From Geobacter sp. (GTDB lineage Bacteria; Desulfobacterota; Desulfuromonadia; Geobacterales; Pseudopelobacteraceae), in NCBI GenBank assembly GCA_009885845.1, contig VFJW01000033.1:91429-155428 (forward strand): a stretch of DNA of 64,000 nucleotides. The letters are read 5' to 3'. Below the pieces are notes generated by a model. The model searched no databases. It had not been told where the DNA came from and saw only the letters and a list, made by a program, of their open reading frames with translations. The translations under genes and the position numbers were made by a program. Below are positions 17,526-28,090 of this stretch, piece after piece. Each line of letters begins with the position of its first letter. The first letter of the stretch is position 1.

Positions 17526-17604
17526 GATTCACCCTGTTCATGTACGGCACATGTAAACCCGAATGCAGCCAAGCACCTGGCGGCCATTACTGGCTGCTGG
17601 TAAT

Positions 17605-18726
17605 TTACTTTTTCTCTCCGGAATAAGTTATCCGGTAGATTGCACCCATTTTGTCATCTGAAACAAGGATTGAGCCGTCGGGCATGATCTGCAGGTCAAC
17701 CGGCCGCCCCCAGGGACTTCCGTTCTGCAGCCAACCCTGTGCAAAAACTTCATACGATTTGGCCCGGTTTTCCCTGAGACGAACCAGAGTGATCCGGTAG
17801 CCGCTGGGATCGCTACGGTTCCAGGAGCCATGCTCGGCGATGAAAATCTGATCGCGGTAGCTTTCGGGGAACATGGCGCCGGTGTAGAATCTCATGCCAA
17901 GTGACGCCACATGCGCACCAAGCTCCATCTCCGGCAGGACAAATTCATCCTTGCGCCAGGTTTTGCCATATTCGGGATCGTGTATGTTCTTCCCGTGCAG
18001 GTAGGGGAAACCGAAGTGTAATCCCGCTCTGGTTGCACGATTCAGTTCATCCGGCGGCTGGTTATCCCCCAGCCAGTCACGACCGTTGTCGGTGAACCAG
18101 AGTTCGCCGCTGCGGGGATGCCAGTCGAACCCGACCGTGTTGCGCACGCCGCGGGCAAAGATCTCCAGCTTACTGCCGTCCGGGTTCATGCGCATGATCG
18201 AGGCGAAGCGTGGATCTTTCTCCTCGCAGACGTTGCAGGGGGCTCCCACCGGCACATAGAGCCTGCCATCCGGCCCAAAGCGGATGAATTTCCAGCCATG
18301 GTGACTTTTGTCAGGAAAGGAGGCGTTTACGACCACCGCTGCGGGCGGCTTACGGAGATGTGTCTCGATCGCGTCGAAGCGGAGTACACGGTTGATTTCG
18401 GCAACGTAAAGGGCGCCATCGCGAAAGGCCACCCCGTTAGGTGACCTTAAACCACTGGCTATGGTGATAACCTCGTCAGCTGTGCCGTCGCCGTTGCGGT
18501 CGACAATGGCATAGACCTTACCCTCGTTACGACTGCCGACAAACAGGGTGCCCTTTGTACCGAGCGTCATGGAACGGGCGCCCGGCACGTTGGCGGTGTA
18601 GACGGATATGCTGAAACCGGGAGGTAGCGAAATGTCAGCCAGTCTTGCCTGGTTGCTGCACGCGGTGCTCGCCGTCAGGGTGAGTATTATTGAGACAAGT
18701 ATCCTTAATGAGCCCTGAATTGACAT
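17605..18726 (-). CDS. PQQ-type sugar/sorbosone dehydrogenase-like beta-propeller lipoprotein
   Basis: A 373-residue exported protein with an N-terminal hydrophobic signal ending TASTAC, possibly a lipobox. The body matches the soluble glucose/sorbosone dehydrogenase beta-propeller family: SGLRSPNGVAFRDG, HGWKFIRFGPDGRLYVPVGAPCN, GVRNTVGFDWHP and IFIAEHGSWNRSDP. Such proteins oxidise sugars or aldoses with PQQ in the periplasm, but many homologues lack proven activity. It starts only six bases after the ZIP transporter stop, so both are probably co-transcribed. Confidence 0.82.
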   Translation of the reverse strand: MSIQGSLRILVSIILTLTASTACSNQARLADISLPPGFSISVYTANVPGARSMTLGTKGTLFVGSRNEGKVYAIVDRNGDGTADEVITIASGLRSPNGVAFRDGALYVAEINRVLRFDAIETHLRKPPAAVVVNASFPDKSHHGWKFIRFGPDGRLYVPVGAPCNVCEEKDPRFASIMRMNPDGSKLEIFARGVRNTVGFDWHPRSGELWFTDNGRDWLGDNQPPDELNRATRAGLHFGFPYLHGKNIHDPEYGKTWRKDEFVLPEMELGAHVASLGMRFYTGAMFPESYRDQIFIAEHGSWNRSDPSGYRITLVRLRENRAKSYEVFAQGWLQNGSPWGRPVDLQIMPDGSILVSDDKMGAIYRITYSGEKK

Positions 18727-18732
18727 GTCCCA

Positions 18733-19548
18733 TCACCCAAGTGCCACGTCAAGAATCATCATTACCGAAAAGCCCGTCATGGTCGCCATGGTTACCAGGT
18801 CTATGTTCGCCGCAATCCGCTGGGATTCGGGAATGAGCTCTTCTACAACAACAAAGATCATTGCTCCGGCAGCAAAGCAGAGTGCATAGGGAAGGATGCT
18901 CTGCATCTGCATAACAAACAGTACTCCGACAACTCCGGCAACCGGTTCAACCATTCCTGAAGCCTGCCCCAACATAAAGCTTTTCTTCTGCCCCATGCCT
19001 TCCCTTCTCAGCGGCATGGATACCGCCGTCCCCTCCGGAAAATTTTGCAGCCCGATTCCGATGGCCAGCGCAATGGCGCCGCCGAGGGTGGCGGAAGGGA
19101 GGCCGACCATGACTGCGCCGAAAGCGACACCGACGGCAAGCCCCTCAGGGATGTTGTGCAGAGTGATGGCGAGAACCAGCAGGGTACTTCTCTGCCAGGA
19201 CGTTTTGATCCCCTCGCTTTGATCGGTTGCCAGACCCGGATGCAGGTGGGGAAGCAGGCGATCGGTAAGCCTCATGAAAATGCCGCCCCCCATGAATCCG
19301 ATTGTAGCGGTCAGCCAGGGTATCTGTCCCATTTGCTGGGCCATTTCGATGCCGGGCGCGAGCAGCGACCAGAAGCTTGCGGCAATCATGACTCCGGCAG
19401 CAAAGCCGAGCATCGAATCCATAAGTTTTTGGTTGACCACTTTCGCGAAAAACACGAGGGCCGCACCGGCGGCAGTAACGCCCCACGTGAAAAAGGTGGC
19501 GATCAGTACCTGGGTAATCGGACTGAATTGCTGCATAAATTCGACCAC
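18733..19548 (-). CDS. ZIP family divalent metal transporter
   Basis: A 271-residue polytopic membrane protein with about eight helices and the two paired metal motifs of ZIP proteins, HNIPEGLAVG in helix 4 and LQNFPEGTAVS in helix 5. It should move Zn2+ or related divalent cations (GufA-like subgroup). The listed first codon is GTG with GGGGAG seven bases upstream, and an in-frame ATG lies four codons later; the GTG is slightly better placed. It is adjacent to the sugar-dehydrogenase-like gene and 29 bp after the TPM gene. Confidence 0.9.
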   Translation of the reverse strand: MVEFMQQFSPITQVLIATFFTWGVTAAGAALVFFAKVVNQKLMDSMLGFAAGVMIAASFWSLLAPGIEMAQQMGQIPWLTATIGFMGGGIFMRLTDRLLPHLHPGLATDQSEGIKTSWQRSTLLVLAITLHNIPEGLAVGVAFGAVMVGLPSATLGGAIALAIGIGLQNFPEGTAVSMPLRREGMGQKKSFMLGQASGMVEPVAGVVGVLFVMQMQSILPYALCFAAGAMIFVVVEELIPESQRIAANIDLVTMATMTGFSVMMILDVALG

Positions 19549-19577
19549 TATATTACTCCCCGGAACCTGAGCTTCGC

Positions 19578-20213
19578 TTACACAATCACTTCGTCAGGCA
19601 GTTCGTTCGTATCATCCGCCGCTCGCGGGAAATGCTCTTTAAGTACCGCACCCAGCTTTTCAATGGCAGCGCAGAGCCCTTCAAAGGCATGATCCTCCCT
19701 GATTTTACCTGCCAGTTCCCCGGCTAGTGCCTGCCATAACTGCTGTCCGATCCGCTCATTAATTCCCCGGTCACCCAGAATCCAGACCTTATGTTCCAGA
19801 GTGGAGATGAAAATCAGTATGCCGGTCTCATCTCTCGTGCGATAGAGTTTTTTCTCGAAAAATGCGCGAATAGCACGCTCCCGAACCGCCTCCACCACCC
19901 GTTTTTTTCCCGCCAGCGCCAGCTTGAACCGTGGAAAGCGGCGCATGAATAAAAGAGCCGGATACCAGAACAGGATAACTGCCGGAATATATGACCAGAT
20001 CGTTACCTGATGCAGCGAAACTGCGGCAACAAGGGCGACGAAGGCCGACAGCAGCAGGGCTCCCAGAAATTCGGCTTCCCGGTAACTGTCGCTTGTGTCA
20101 ACCACCATGACCGCAATCTCGCCGGACGTATCTAGTTCGGCCTTTTTTACCAGAGTGCTAATCTTCTCTCTTTCCGGCTCAGTGAAAAAATTGCTGGCAT
20201 TATTTCTGTTCAT
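19578..20213 (-). CDS. TPM-domain membrane protein (TLP18.3/Psb32-like)
   Basis: A 211-residue protein with a TPM domain that begins SGEIAVMVVDTSDSYREAE and ends with FISTLEHKVWILGDRGI. Two hydrophobic helices (about residues 50-95) are inserted in it. TPM proteins cluster with LemA and YgcG-like proteins, as here, and are thought to act in envelope quality control. The track begins at TTG, but the ATG at 20213 follows GGGGGA and overlaps the upstream stop (TAATG). Third gene of the lemA operon. Confidence 0.82.
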   Translation of the reverse strand: MNRNNASNFFTEPEREKISTLVKKAELDTSGEIAVMVVDTSDSYREAEFLGALLLSAFVALVAAVSLHQVTIWSYIPAVILFWYPALLFMRRFPRFKLALAGKKRVVEAVRERAIRAFFEKKLYRTRDETGILIFISTLEHKVWILGDRGINERIGQQLWQALAGELAGKIREDHAFEGLCAAIEKLGAVLKEHFPRAADDTNELPDEVIV

Positions 20214-21049
20214 TACCAATCCCCCGATGCTCCACCACCGCCAAAACTTCCACCACCGCCGGAAAAACCGCCAAATCCTCCGCCAGATGCACCTCCGCCA
20301 AATCCCCCACCGATGAACGGTATGCCGCTGCCGAACAGGAATATAACCACAAGACCAAGGACAAAGCCTGCGGCACCCAAAAGCGCCAGCACAATAATCC
20401 CGAGACCTGGAAAAGTCAGAAAGCCGATCAGCGGCAGGCCTGCCGCACCGACTGCGCCACCCAGAAATTTTGAAAACGATCCAAGGAAGACGACAGCTAC
20501 CAGAAGAAAAACCAGCAGGGTAAATGCCGGATTGGCGCTCTTCTTTCCCTGCTTCAGGTCGCGCGGTTCTGCCTGGTATTCCCCCCTGACAACCTTCATG
20601 ATTGACGAAACGCCCGCCGTTATGCCGGTGTCATAATCATTTTTCCTGAAATGGGGAGACATATCACCGCGGATAATCCTTCCGGAGACCAGATCAGTCA
20701 GCACCCCTTCCAAACCAAACCCAACCTCGATCCTGATCTTACGTTCCTGCTTTGCAATCAGCAAAATTACGCCGTTATCCAGCTTTGTCCGGCCGATTTT
20801 CCACGCCTCAGCAACCTTGATCGAGTATCCTTCCAGGCTTTCGCCTTCCAGAGAGTTAATGGTCAGCACAACTATTTGCGTTGAGTCGCTTTTTTCAAAA
20901 TCGGCAAGCGCCTGTTCCAGCCTCCCTGATACACCGGGAGACAGCATGTTCGCGTAGTCGTTTACACGGCCACGGAGCTGCGGCACCTCAAGCGCACAAG
21001 CAAGGTGGGAGTGCAACAGCAACACCACTATGACGCACAATATTTTCAT
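20213..21049 (-). CDS. YgcG-like TPM-domain protein, exported, Gly-rich C-terminus
   Basis: A 278-residue protein with a cleavable signal (LLLHSHLACALEVP), a periplasmic TPM domain (RVNDYANMLSP, QIVVLTINSLEG, RKIRIEVGFGLEGVLTD), two membrane helices and a C-terminal Gly/Ser/Phe-rich tail ending GGGGASGDW. This is the standard YgcG architecture found next to lemA. The function is unproven but is tied to membrane stress. It lies 21 bp after lemA and its stop overlaps the next start. Confidence 0.85.
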   Translation of the reverse strand: MKILCVIVVLLLHSHLACALEVPQLRGRVNDYANMLSPGVSGRLEQALADFEKSDSTQIVVLTINSLEGESLEGYSIKVAEAWKIGRTKLDNGVILLIAKQERKIRIEVGFGLEGVLTDLVSGRIIRGDMSPHFRKNDYDTGITAGVSSIMKVVRGEYQAEPRDLKQGKKSANPAFTLLVFLLVAVVFLGSFSKFLGGAVGAAGLPLIGFLTFPGLGIIVLALLGAAGFVLGLVVIFLFGSGIPFIGGGFGGGASGGGFGGFSGGGGSFGGGGASGDW

Positions 21050-21070
21050 GATCGCCTGAATAAGGACGTC

Positions 21071-21655
21071 TTAAAACTTAACTTTTGGTGCTGTCTTTGC
21101 CCCTTCGTCAGCCTTGAACGGCTCCTTACGAGTGAGATGAAGCAAGAGCGAATTGGTCAGGCTGTTGGGAAAGGTTCTGATACTGGTATTAAAATCCTGA
21201 ACAGCCTTGTTGTAGCCCACCCTTGACACATTGATCCTGTTTTCTGTCCCCTCAAGCTGATTCTGCAGATTCATGAAATTCTGATTTGCCTTAAGATCTG
21301 GATAGCGCTCCACCACCACCATGAGCCTGGAGAGGGCGCCGGAAAGCTGTCCCTGTGCCTGCTGAAATTTTTCCAGCGCCTGGGGGTTATTGACAAGATC
21401 CTTGGAAACCTGCAGGGAACCTACTTTGGCGCGCGCTTCGGTGACAGCCGTCAAGGTGTCGGCCTCGTGTTTAGCATACCCTTTTACCACTTCGACCAGG
21501 TTGGGGATCATATCGGCTCGCCGCTGGTAGGAGGCCTCGACATCGCCCCAGGCCGCAAAAACCGCCTCTTCGGCCGCCTGCATGCTGTTGTAGCCGCAGC
21601 CGCCAAGCAGGCCCAGGCTGAGAAGAGTAATGATCAAAATTGTGATCCGTTTCAT
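21071..21655 (-). CDS. lemA: LemA family lipoprotein
   Basis: A 194-residue LemA protein with a lipoprotein signal (LGLLGGC) and the family core AAWGDVEASYQRRADMIPNLVEVVKGYA, which forms a long helical hairpin. LemA proteins are membrane anchored and co-occur with TPM/YgcG proteins in envelope homeostasis. AAGGAGG sits six bases before the ATG. A 26-codon leader reading frame ends on the lemA start (ATGA overlap), which suggests translational coupling. Confidence 0.88.
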   Translation of the reverse strand: MKRITILIITLLSLGLLGGCGYNSMQAAEEAVFAAWGDVEASYQRRADMIPNLVEVVKGYAKHEADTLTAVTEARAKVGSLQVSKDLVNNPQALEKFQQAQGQLSGALSRLMVVVERYPDLKANQNFMNLQNQLEGTENRINVSRVGYNKAVQDFNTSIRTFPNSLTNSLLLHLTRKEPFKADEGAKTAPKVKF

Positions 21656-21732
21656 AATGCCTCCTTGAATCTATAAATGTATATTTGAGGTTTGCGAAAA
21701 GCCGGCGTAGGAAAACAGGTAAATAACGGCAT
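21652..21732 (-). CDS. 26-residue leader ORF translationally coupled to lemA
   Basis: Too short for the ORF track. The ATG at 21732 is preceded by AAAGGAGG at five bases, one of the strongest ribosome binding sites in the window. The frame runs 26 codons (MPLFTCFPTPAFRKPQIYIY...) and its TGA overlaps the lemA ATG as ATGA. The lemA Shine-Dalgarno lies within its last codons. The peptide resembles nothing known, and its role is more likely to be setting lemA translation than acting as a protein. It could also be a chance frame. Confidence 0.45.
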   Translation of the reverse strand: MPLFTCFPTPAFRKPQIYIYRFKEAL

Positions 21733-21766
21733 GATTACCTCCTTTCGGTGACAGGTTTTGCCGCGA

Positions 21767-23986
<2,220 letters not shown>

Positions 23987-24126
23987 TTAAATCAAGGCGT
24001 TTTGTTGCGGCTCCCGAACGACAACCCAGAGGTGCCGTCGCGGTACGCAATCAATGGATCGTCCGATGGCTCGATGTTGCCGCTAAACATCTCCTCCCTG
24101 ATTGTGGCGACTTCTTCCTGAATGCG

Positions 24127-24552
24127 TTACGTCACCAGAATTGCGTCCATGGTGATGGTCGCATTCAAGAGCCGTGAAACAGGGCAGCCTGCTTTTGCCT
24201 CCTGCGCCAGCCCGGCAAAAACTTCAGGAGTGGCTCCGGGTACGGTGGCGTTGACTTTCAGATGGCTTTCGGTAATGGTCCACCCTGCGTCTTTTTTCTC
24301 GAACGTAACAACGGCTGTTGTATCGATTTTATCAGCGAGCAGTCCGGCGTTGCCCAGTTGAACTGAAAGCGCCATGGAAAAGCAGCCGGCGTGTGCTGCA
24401 GCGATCAGTTCTTCCGGATTGGTGCCGATTCCACTCTCGAAGCGTGTACTGAATGAATATTGGGCTTGTGCCAGCACACCACTTTCAGTTGAAACTCTTC
24501 CTTTTCCCTCTTTGAGACTTCCTTGCCATACGGCTGATGCTTGTCGTTTCAT
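24127..24552 (-). CDS. OsmC family peroxiredoxin
   Basis: A 141-residue classical OsmC protein that reduces organic hydroperoxides with two Cys residues, here in [12 protein letters not shown] and [11 protein letters not shown]. Size and order of motifs match OsmC rather than Ohr. AGGAGG precedes the ATG. The stop is 164 bp from katG on the same strand and the ferritin-like gene is 21 bp upstream, so transcription with peroxide-defence genes is likely. Confidence 0.92.
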   Translation of the reverse strand: MKRQASAVWQGSLKEGKGRVSTESGVLAQAQYSFSTRFESGIGTNPEELIAAAHAGCFSMALSVQLGNAGLLADKIDTTAVVTFEKKDAGWTITESHLKVNATVPGATPEVFAGLAQEAKAGCPVSRLLNATITMDAILVT

Positions 24553-24573
24553 GTGATCCTCCTATTATTCATA

Positions 24574-25080
24574 TCAATTCTCCTTGAATGCGCGGATCAT
24601 CAGCTCATAGTCCTCAAGCAGCGACTGCAGATCCTCTTCGTGCTCAACCTCCTGCTGCAGAATGGTCAGCACCATGTTGTAGGTAACCGGATCCTTTTCC
24701 CTGGTGATGTCCATTAAACGCTTGTAAACGCCAATGGCGCATTGTTCGCCTTTGATATTCTGCTCAAGCAATCTCTTCACAAACGGGTCGTCCGGTGCGT
24801 CGTATCCGCAATTAGTGAATGTGTACCACTCTTCCGGCCTGGTAACCGGGACTCCACCCAGCTGAATGATGCGCATTGCCACCATATCGGCGTGCAGCAA
24901 CTCTTCGGTCGCATGCTGCAGCAACTCGGCTCCAACTGCGTCCTTCATCGGCCCCTTGACCAGCTTTGCACCAAGCCAGTACTGGTAATAAGCCAGCCAT
25001 TCGTCACAATACGCCCTGCGTAACAACTCCAGAAGTTCATCAACATCCATCCCGATAATTTCACGTCCTTTTGATCCCAT
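24574..25080 (-). CDS. Ferritin-like (Dps/bacterioferritin-type) di-iron protein
   Basis: A 168-residue four-helix-bundle protein. Likely di-iron ligands are visible in DEWLAYYQYW, HATEELLHADM, IKGEQCAIGVY and QQEVEHEEDL, the Glu and ExxH spacing of ferritin-like iron-oxidising sites. It is close to the Dps-like/bacterioferritin subgroup that stores iron and consumes peroxide. An alternative start is the ATG eleven codons in, with neither ribosome binding site decisive. It sits 21 bp upstream of osmC. Confidence 0.82.
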   Translation of the reverse strand: MGSKGREIIGMDVDELLELLRRAYCDEWLAYYQYWLGAKLVKGPMKDAVGAELLQHATEELLHADMVAMRIIQLGGVPVTRPEEWYTFTNCGYDAPDDPFVKRLLEQNIKGEQCAIGVYKRLMDITREKDPVTYNMVLTILQQEVEHEEDLQSLLEDYELMIRAFKEN

Positions 25081-25238
25081 ATCTAAATTTTCCTTTCAGT
25101 GCCAGCCGCCTCTATTATTCCGTCTTCAAGCTCCCGAATGATCAAATTTACCTGGCAGTATCACACCTGTAATGCTTTGATAGCTCATGCTGGTGTTCTC
25201 CTGATATTTTTTACTGCGAACAGATCATCTGTGCCTTT

Positions 25239-26288
25239 TCAGGATTTCTTCAGGCTCGCAATATCGATGACAAAGCGGTAATGTACGTCACTTTTCAGTA
25301 CCCTCTCGTACGCCTCATTGACCTTCTGAATCGGAATCACCTCAACGTCGGAAACCACATTGTGCTCAGCGCAGAAATCAAGCATCTCCTGGGTTTCCCG
25401 GATGCCGCCGATAAGCGATCCGGCCAGTTTCCGGCGCTGCATGACCAACGATCCGGCGGCAAGCGGCATCGGTTCGGGGATGCCTACCAGCACCATGGTG
25501 CCGTCACGGCGGAGCAGATTCAGATAGTCGTTGTAATCATGTTTCGCCGAGATGGTGTCGAGAATGAAATCGAATCGCTTGGCGTTGACCTCAAATACAC
25601 CCTTTTCACCCGTGGCGATGAAGTCATCCGCACCAAGAGCCAGGGCATCATCGCGTTTGCCGGGTGAATGACTGAGTACCGTGACAAATGCGCCCATTGC
25701 CTTGGCGATCTTTACCCCCATGTGACCAAGCCCTCCCAATCCCACTATGGCAACATAGTCGCCGGCCTTGACACCGAAATGTCGCAAGGGTGAATAGGTG
25801 GTGATGCCCGCACAGAGCAGCGGCGCCACCCGTTCCAGAGGCAATCCGGCTGGAATACGTAAAACATAATCCTCACTCACGGTGATACAGGTAGAGTAGC
25901 CTCCATAGGTCAGCGTTTTTCCGTCCTGCTCGTAACTATTGTACGTAGCGCTCATCCCGGCTTCGCAGAATTGCTCCTCACCTTCTTTGCAGGCTTCACA
26001 TTCATGGCATGAGTCGACAAAGCAGCCTACGCCGACAGTGTCGCCGATTTTCCATTTGCTGACATGCCGACCCGCTTTCACGACAGTGCCGACGATCTCG
26101 TGGCCGGGTACCATGGGGAAAATGGAGCCGCCCCACTCGTCGCGGACCTGATGAATATCGGAATGACAGACACCGCAATAGAGAATATCAATGAGCACTT
26201 CGTGCGGACCGGGATCGCGACGTTCGATTGAATACGGCACGAGCGGTGTTTTTGCAGTAATAGCAGCATACGCAGCAGTAGTATTCAT
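25239..26288 (-). CDS. Zinc-dependent alcohol dehydrogenase (YahK/cinnamyl-alcohol type)
   Basis: A 349-residue medium-chain dehydrogenase that reduces aldehydes with NADPH or oxidises alcohols. The catalytic zinc ligands are in CGVCHSD and GHEIVG, the structural zinc loop is CHECEACKEGEEQFC, and the Rossmann motif is GLGGLGHMGVK. It belongs to the YahK/CAD subgroup that prefers NADPH and aldehydes. AAGGAG lies ten bases before the ATG. It is monocistronic by spacing and consistent with carbonyl detoxification alongside the DJ-1-like gene. Confidence 0.92.
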   Translation of the reverse strand: MNTTAAYAAITAKTPLVPYSIERRDPGPHEVLIDILYCGVCHSDIHQVRDEWGGSIFPMVPGHEIVGTVVKAGRHVSKWKIGDTVGVGCFVDSCHECEACKEGEEQFCEAGMSATYNSYEQDGKTLTYGGYSTCITVSEDYVLRIPAGLPLERVAPLLCAGITTYSPLRHFGVKAGDYVAIVGLGGLGHMGVKIAKAMGAFVTVLSHSPGKRDDALALGADDFIATGEKGVFEVNAKRFDFILDTISAKHDYNDYLNLLRRDGTMVLVGIPEPMPLAAGSLVMQRRKLAGSLIGGIRETQEMLDFCAEHNVVSDVEVIPIQKVNEAYERVLKSDVHYRFVIDIASLKKS

Positions 26289-26365
26289 AACGGTGCATCT
26301 CCTTTTCGTTGTTACTCATTTCTACCCCGGGAAATACCAATACGGATACATGAGTGAACTTCTTT

Positions 26366-26545
26366 CTATCTGTTTTTAGATTCATCTCTGGTTTTTGATG
26401 TATCTCTCACCGGATCTACACCTAATGTTACCCATCCACTTGCGCGCTTGAATTTTTCTATCAGATTCAGAGCAATCAATTTGTCAAGCTGCGATTCTCT
26501 GACATAATCATAATGGTTTTTGTCGCGCTTTATCTGAATCAGCAT
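26366..26545 (-). CDS. Small conserved-type protein (59 aa) missing from the ORF track
   Basis: One residue below the track cut-off. The ATG at 26545 has GGAGG seven bases upstream. The sequence starts MLIQIKRDKNHYDYVRESQL and contains FKRASGWVTLGVDPVR. From memory this resembles a family of small Geobacter proteins with the consensus KYDYV...FKRSSGWVTIGVDPIR, of unknown function, but I cannot confirm this with a search. No membrane segment or Cys motif is present. Its start overlaps the stop of a 25-codon frame that looks like a transposase N-terminus. Confidence 0.65.
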   Translation of the reverse strand: MLIQIKRDKNHYDYVRESQLDKLIALNLIEKFKRASGWVTLGVDPVRDTSKTRDESKNR

Positions 26546-26616
26546 GGTGATCCCTCCGTACCCGGCTTCTTACAATTCTGCATCAATACATTAAGGAGTT
26601 CATCGGTTGTTGTCAT
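26539..26616 (-). pseudogene. Possible N-terminal remnant of an IS256-type transposase
   Basis: A 25-codon frame begins MTTTDELLNVLMQNCKKP with GGAGGAG just before its ATG. The first 18 residues resemble the start of IS256-family transposases (a short Met-x-x-x-ELL...YKKP segment), after which similarity ends and a stop follows. No further transposase sequence is seen, so at most this is a relic whose start signal now leads into the 59-residue gene (overlap ATGCTGA). Confidence 0.4.
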
Positions 26617-26692
26617 CGTCTCCTCCAGAAATCGAGTAAGAACAACTACACGGTCAAAATGGTCGTGGCTGAAGCCGACTTATCATCTATCA

Positions 26693-26868
26693 GTTTCCAT
26701 CCGGAAACTCCGGATGAGAAACCGTTGGTTTCTGGTTCGGAGAGGAGTAATTTTCCGTTCCGGCAAGGAAATCGAGGAATTGCGCGGAGGCGTACACCGG
26801 TACGCCACACAAGCAATACCGAAGATTGACGCCGCCAGAGCGGAAAAGAACCCTTTCCGGACAGAAAC
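26693..26868 (+). mobile_element. 176-bp inverted-repeat element, copy A (MITE-like)
   Basis: Ends are GTTTCCATCCGGAAA and, inverted, GTTTCTGTCCGGAAA. The length and internal sequence match the copy at 27778-27953 nearly throughout. The left end is itself a palindrome and the interior has GGCGTAC / GGTACGCC. No clear target duplication flanks this copy. It codes for nothing; the frames crossing it are artefacts. Confidence 0.8.
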
Positions 26869-26969
26869 TATTTATTGGTCAGCCTGACAATCACGACGGC
26901 CAGCATAACCAGCATGACCAGGCCGATCAGCACCCAGACCCACATTTCTCCGCCCGCCAATTGATCCAT
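26868..26969 (-). CDS. Possible 33-residue membrane peptide
   Basis: The frame starts MDQLAGGEMWVWVLIGLVML and continues as one strongly hydrophobic helix ending VRLTNK. Its TAG stop spans the junction with the adjoining 176-bp element, which may have trimmed an originally longer gene. The ribosome binding site is poor for the first ATG (GGGTGG directly adjacent), and a second ATG eight codons in is no better. Composition favours a real membrane peptide, but support is limited. Confidence 0.35.
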   Translation of the reverse strand: MDQLAGGEMWVWVLIGLVMLVMLAVVIVRLTNK

Positions 26970-27071
26970 CCACCCATCATTCCGTCTGAATTGTTCGGCA
27001 TACGGCACCTCGCACTGTTGAAATTGCTATTCTGTCCACCGCGTAACGCAAAGCGTGCAACAGGATATCTG

Positions 27072-27458
27072 TTACAACTGCCCGATGACTTTTTTGAGTT
27101 TCACCTGTATCTCTTCAGCAATGCCCTGCAGCACTTTGTTCGGTATTGCCTGCATGGAGGCAAGCGGATCTACGGCTGACACTTCAATTTTGCCATTATC
27201 CAGTTCCTGGACGATTACATTGCAGGGGAGCATTGTGCCTATTTTGGGTTCTGCCACCAATGCACGGTAGGCGAACGGGGGATTACAGGCGCCAAGAATG
27301 GTGTAATTGGGGAATTCAACATTCAGTTTTCTCTTCAATGTTTCCTTCACGTCAATCTCGGTAAGAATTCCGAACCCTTCGTTTTTCAATTCCTCTATTA
27401 CCCGCGTGACCGCTTTCTCAAAATCAACGTTCATTATTTTGCTGAAGTAATATGACAT
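27072..27458 (-). CDS. DUF302 domain protein
   Basis: A 128-residue single-domain protein matching DUF302: FEKAVTRVIEELKNEGFGILTEIDVKETL, then YTILGACNPPFAYRAL and MLPCNVIVQEL. These proteins adopt a ferredoxin-like or heme/metal-binding fold and often sit with electron-transfer or copper genes; no activity is established. Two Cys residues (GACNPP, LPCNV) are conserved family positions. GGGAG precedes the ATG. No operon partner on this strand. Confidence 0.88.
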   Translation of the reverse strand: MSYYFSKIMNVDFEKAVTRVIEELKNEGFGILTEIDVKETLKRKLNVEFPNYTILGACNPPFAYRALVAEPKIGTMLPCNVIVQELDNGKIEVSAVDPLASMQAIPNKVLQGIAEEIQVKLKKVIGQL

Positions 27459-27777
27459 GACTGTTCTCCCTTACCTGCTGTGTGAGGGCGTACCCTGACT
27501 GCCACTTCGCGCAGGTCATCACGTTCCTTGATGAACCGTGAGATTACGTCAGCTAGACTGTAACATCCGGTTCAGGGAATTGAGATTGGCGGATGTCTGA
27601 ATTTGCCGTAAGAAGTCAAGACAACAGATGGCAGGAGATTCCGAGGGGGATACTGCGAAGTTGTCCTATGATGGTGGAAACAGCCCATACGGGAAGAATC
27701 AACGATAGCGGCATTTCAAATAAGAGTTAATTGGTGAATGTCCGTTATTACAAACAGATGTCAGGAAGTATTACATA
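27459..27777. other. Intergenic region without recognisable gene
   Basis: No small gene with a ribosome binding site was found on either strand. It contains one TTGTCCTATG (27661), a motif also present in the conserved upstream modules at 36258 and 62993, but without their other parts. Confidence 0.5.
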
Positions 27778-27953
27778 GTTTCCATCCGGAAACTCCGGAT
27801 GTGAAACTGTTGGTTTCTGATTCGGAGAGGAGGAGTTTTTCGTTCTGGCAAGGAAATCGAGGCATTGTGCGGAGGCGTACTCCGGTACGCCGCACAAACA
27901 AGGCCGAAGATTGACGCCGCCAGAGCGTAAAAGAACCCTTTCCGGATAGAAAC
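27778..27953 (+). mobile_element. 176-bp inverted-repeat element, copy B, with 6-bp target duplication
   Basis: Terminal inverted repeats GTTTCCATCCGGAAA / GTTTCTATCCGGAAA match at 14 of 15 bases. TACATA flanks the element directly on both sides (27772-27777 and 27954-27959), as expected for a transposed element. It has no coding capacity and would need a transposase supplied in trans. Confidence 0.85.
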
Positions 27954-28090
27954 TACATAGGGAAATCAGAAAATACGGCGCGATTACGTCCTATGAAAAT
28001 GTCGTACTCATTCTTCACTACGCGATATAATACCCGTTGCTATGCTTCTGTTTTTCAAGTAATAAGATCACAGTAATTCAGGTAAAATCT

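Noticed and set aside
23990-24126. Minus-strand continuation after the osmC stop reading EEVATIREEMFSGNIEPSDD
   Set aside because: It is in frame behind the osmC stop, but its only ATG is too close to the GGGAGG and no homologue is recognised. It could be read-through or chance.
26513-26887. 124-aa + strand ORF
   Set aside because: Its C-terminal half is a reading of the 176-bp element and its first half is antisense to the 59-residue gene.
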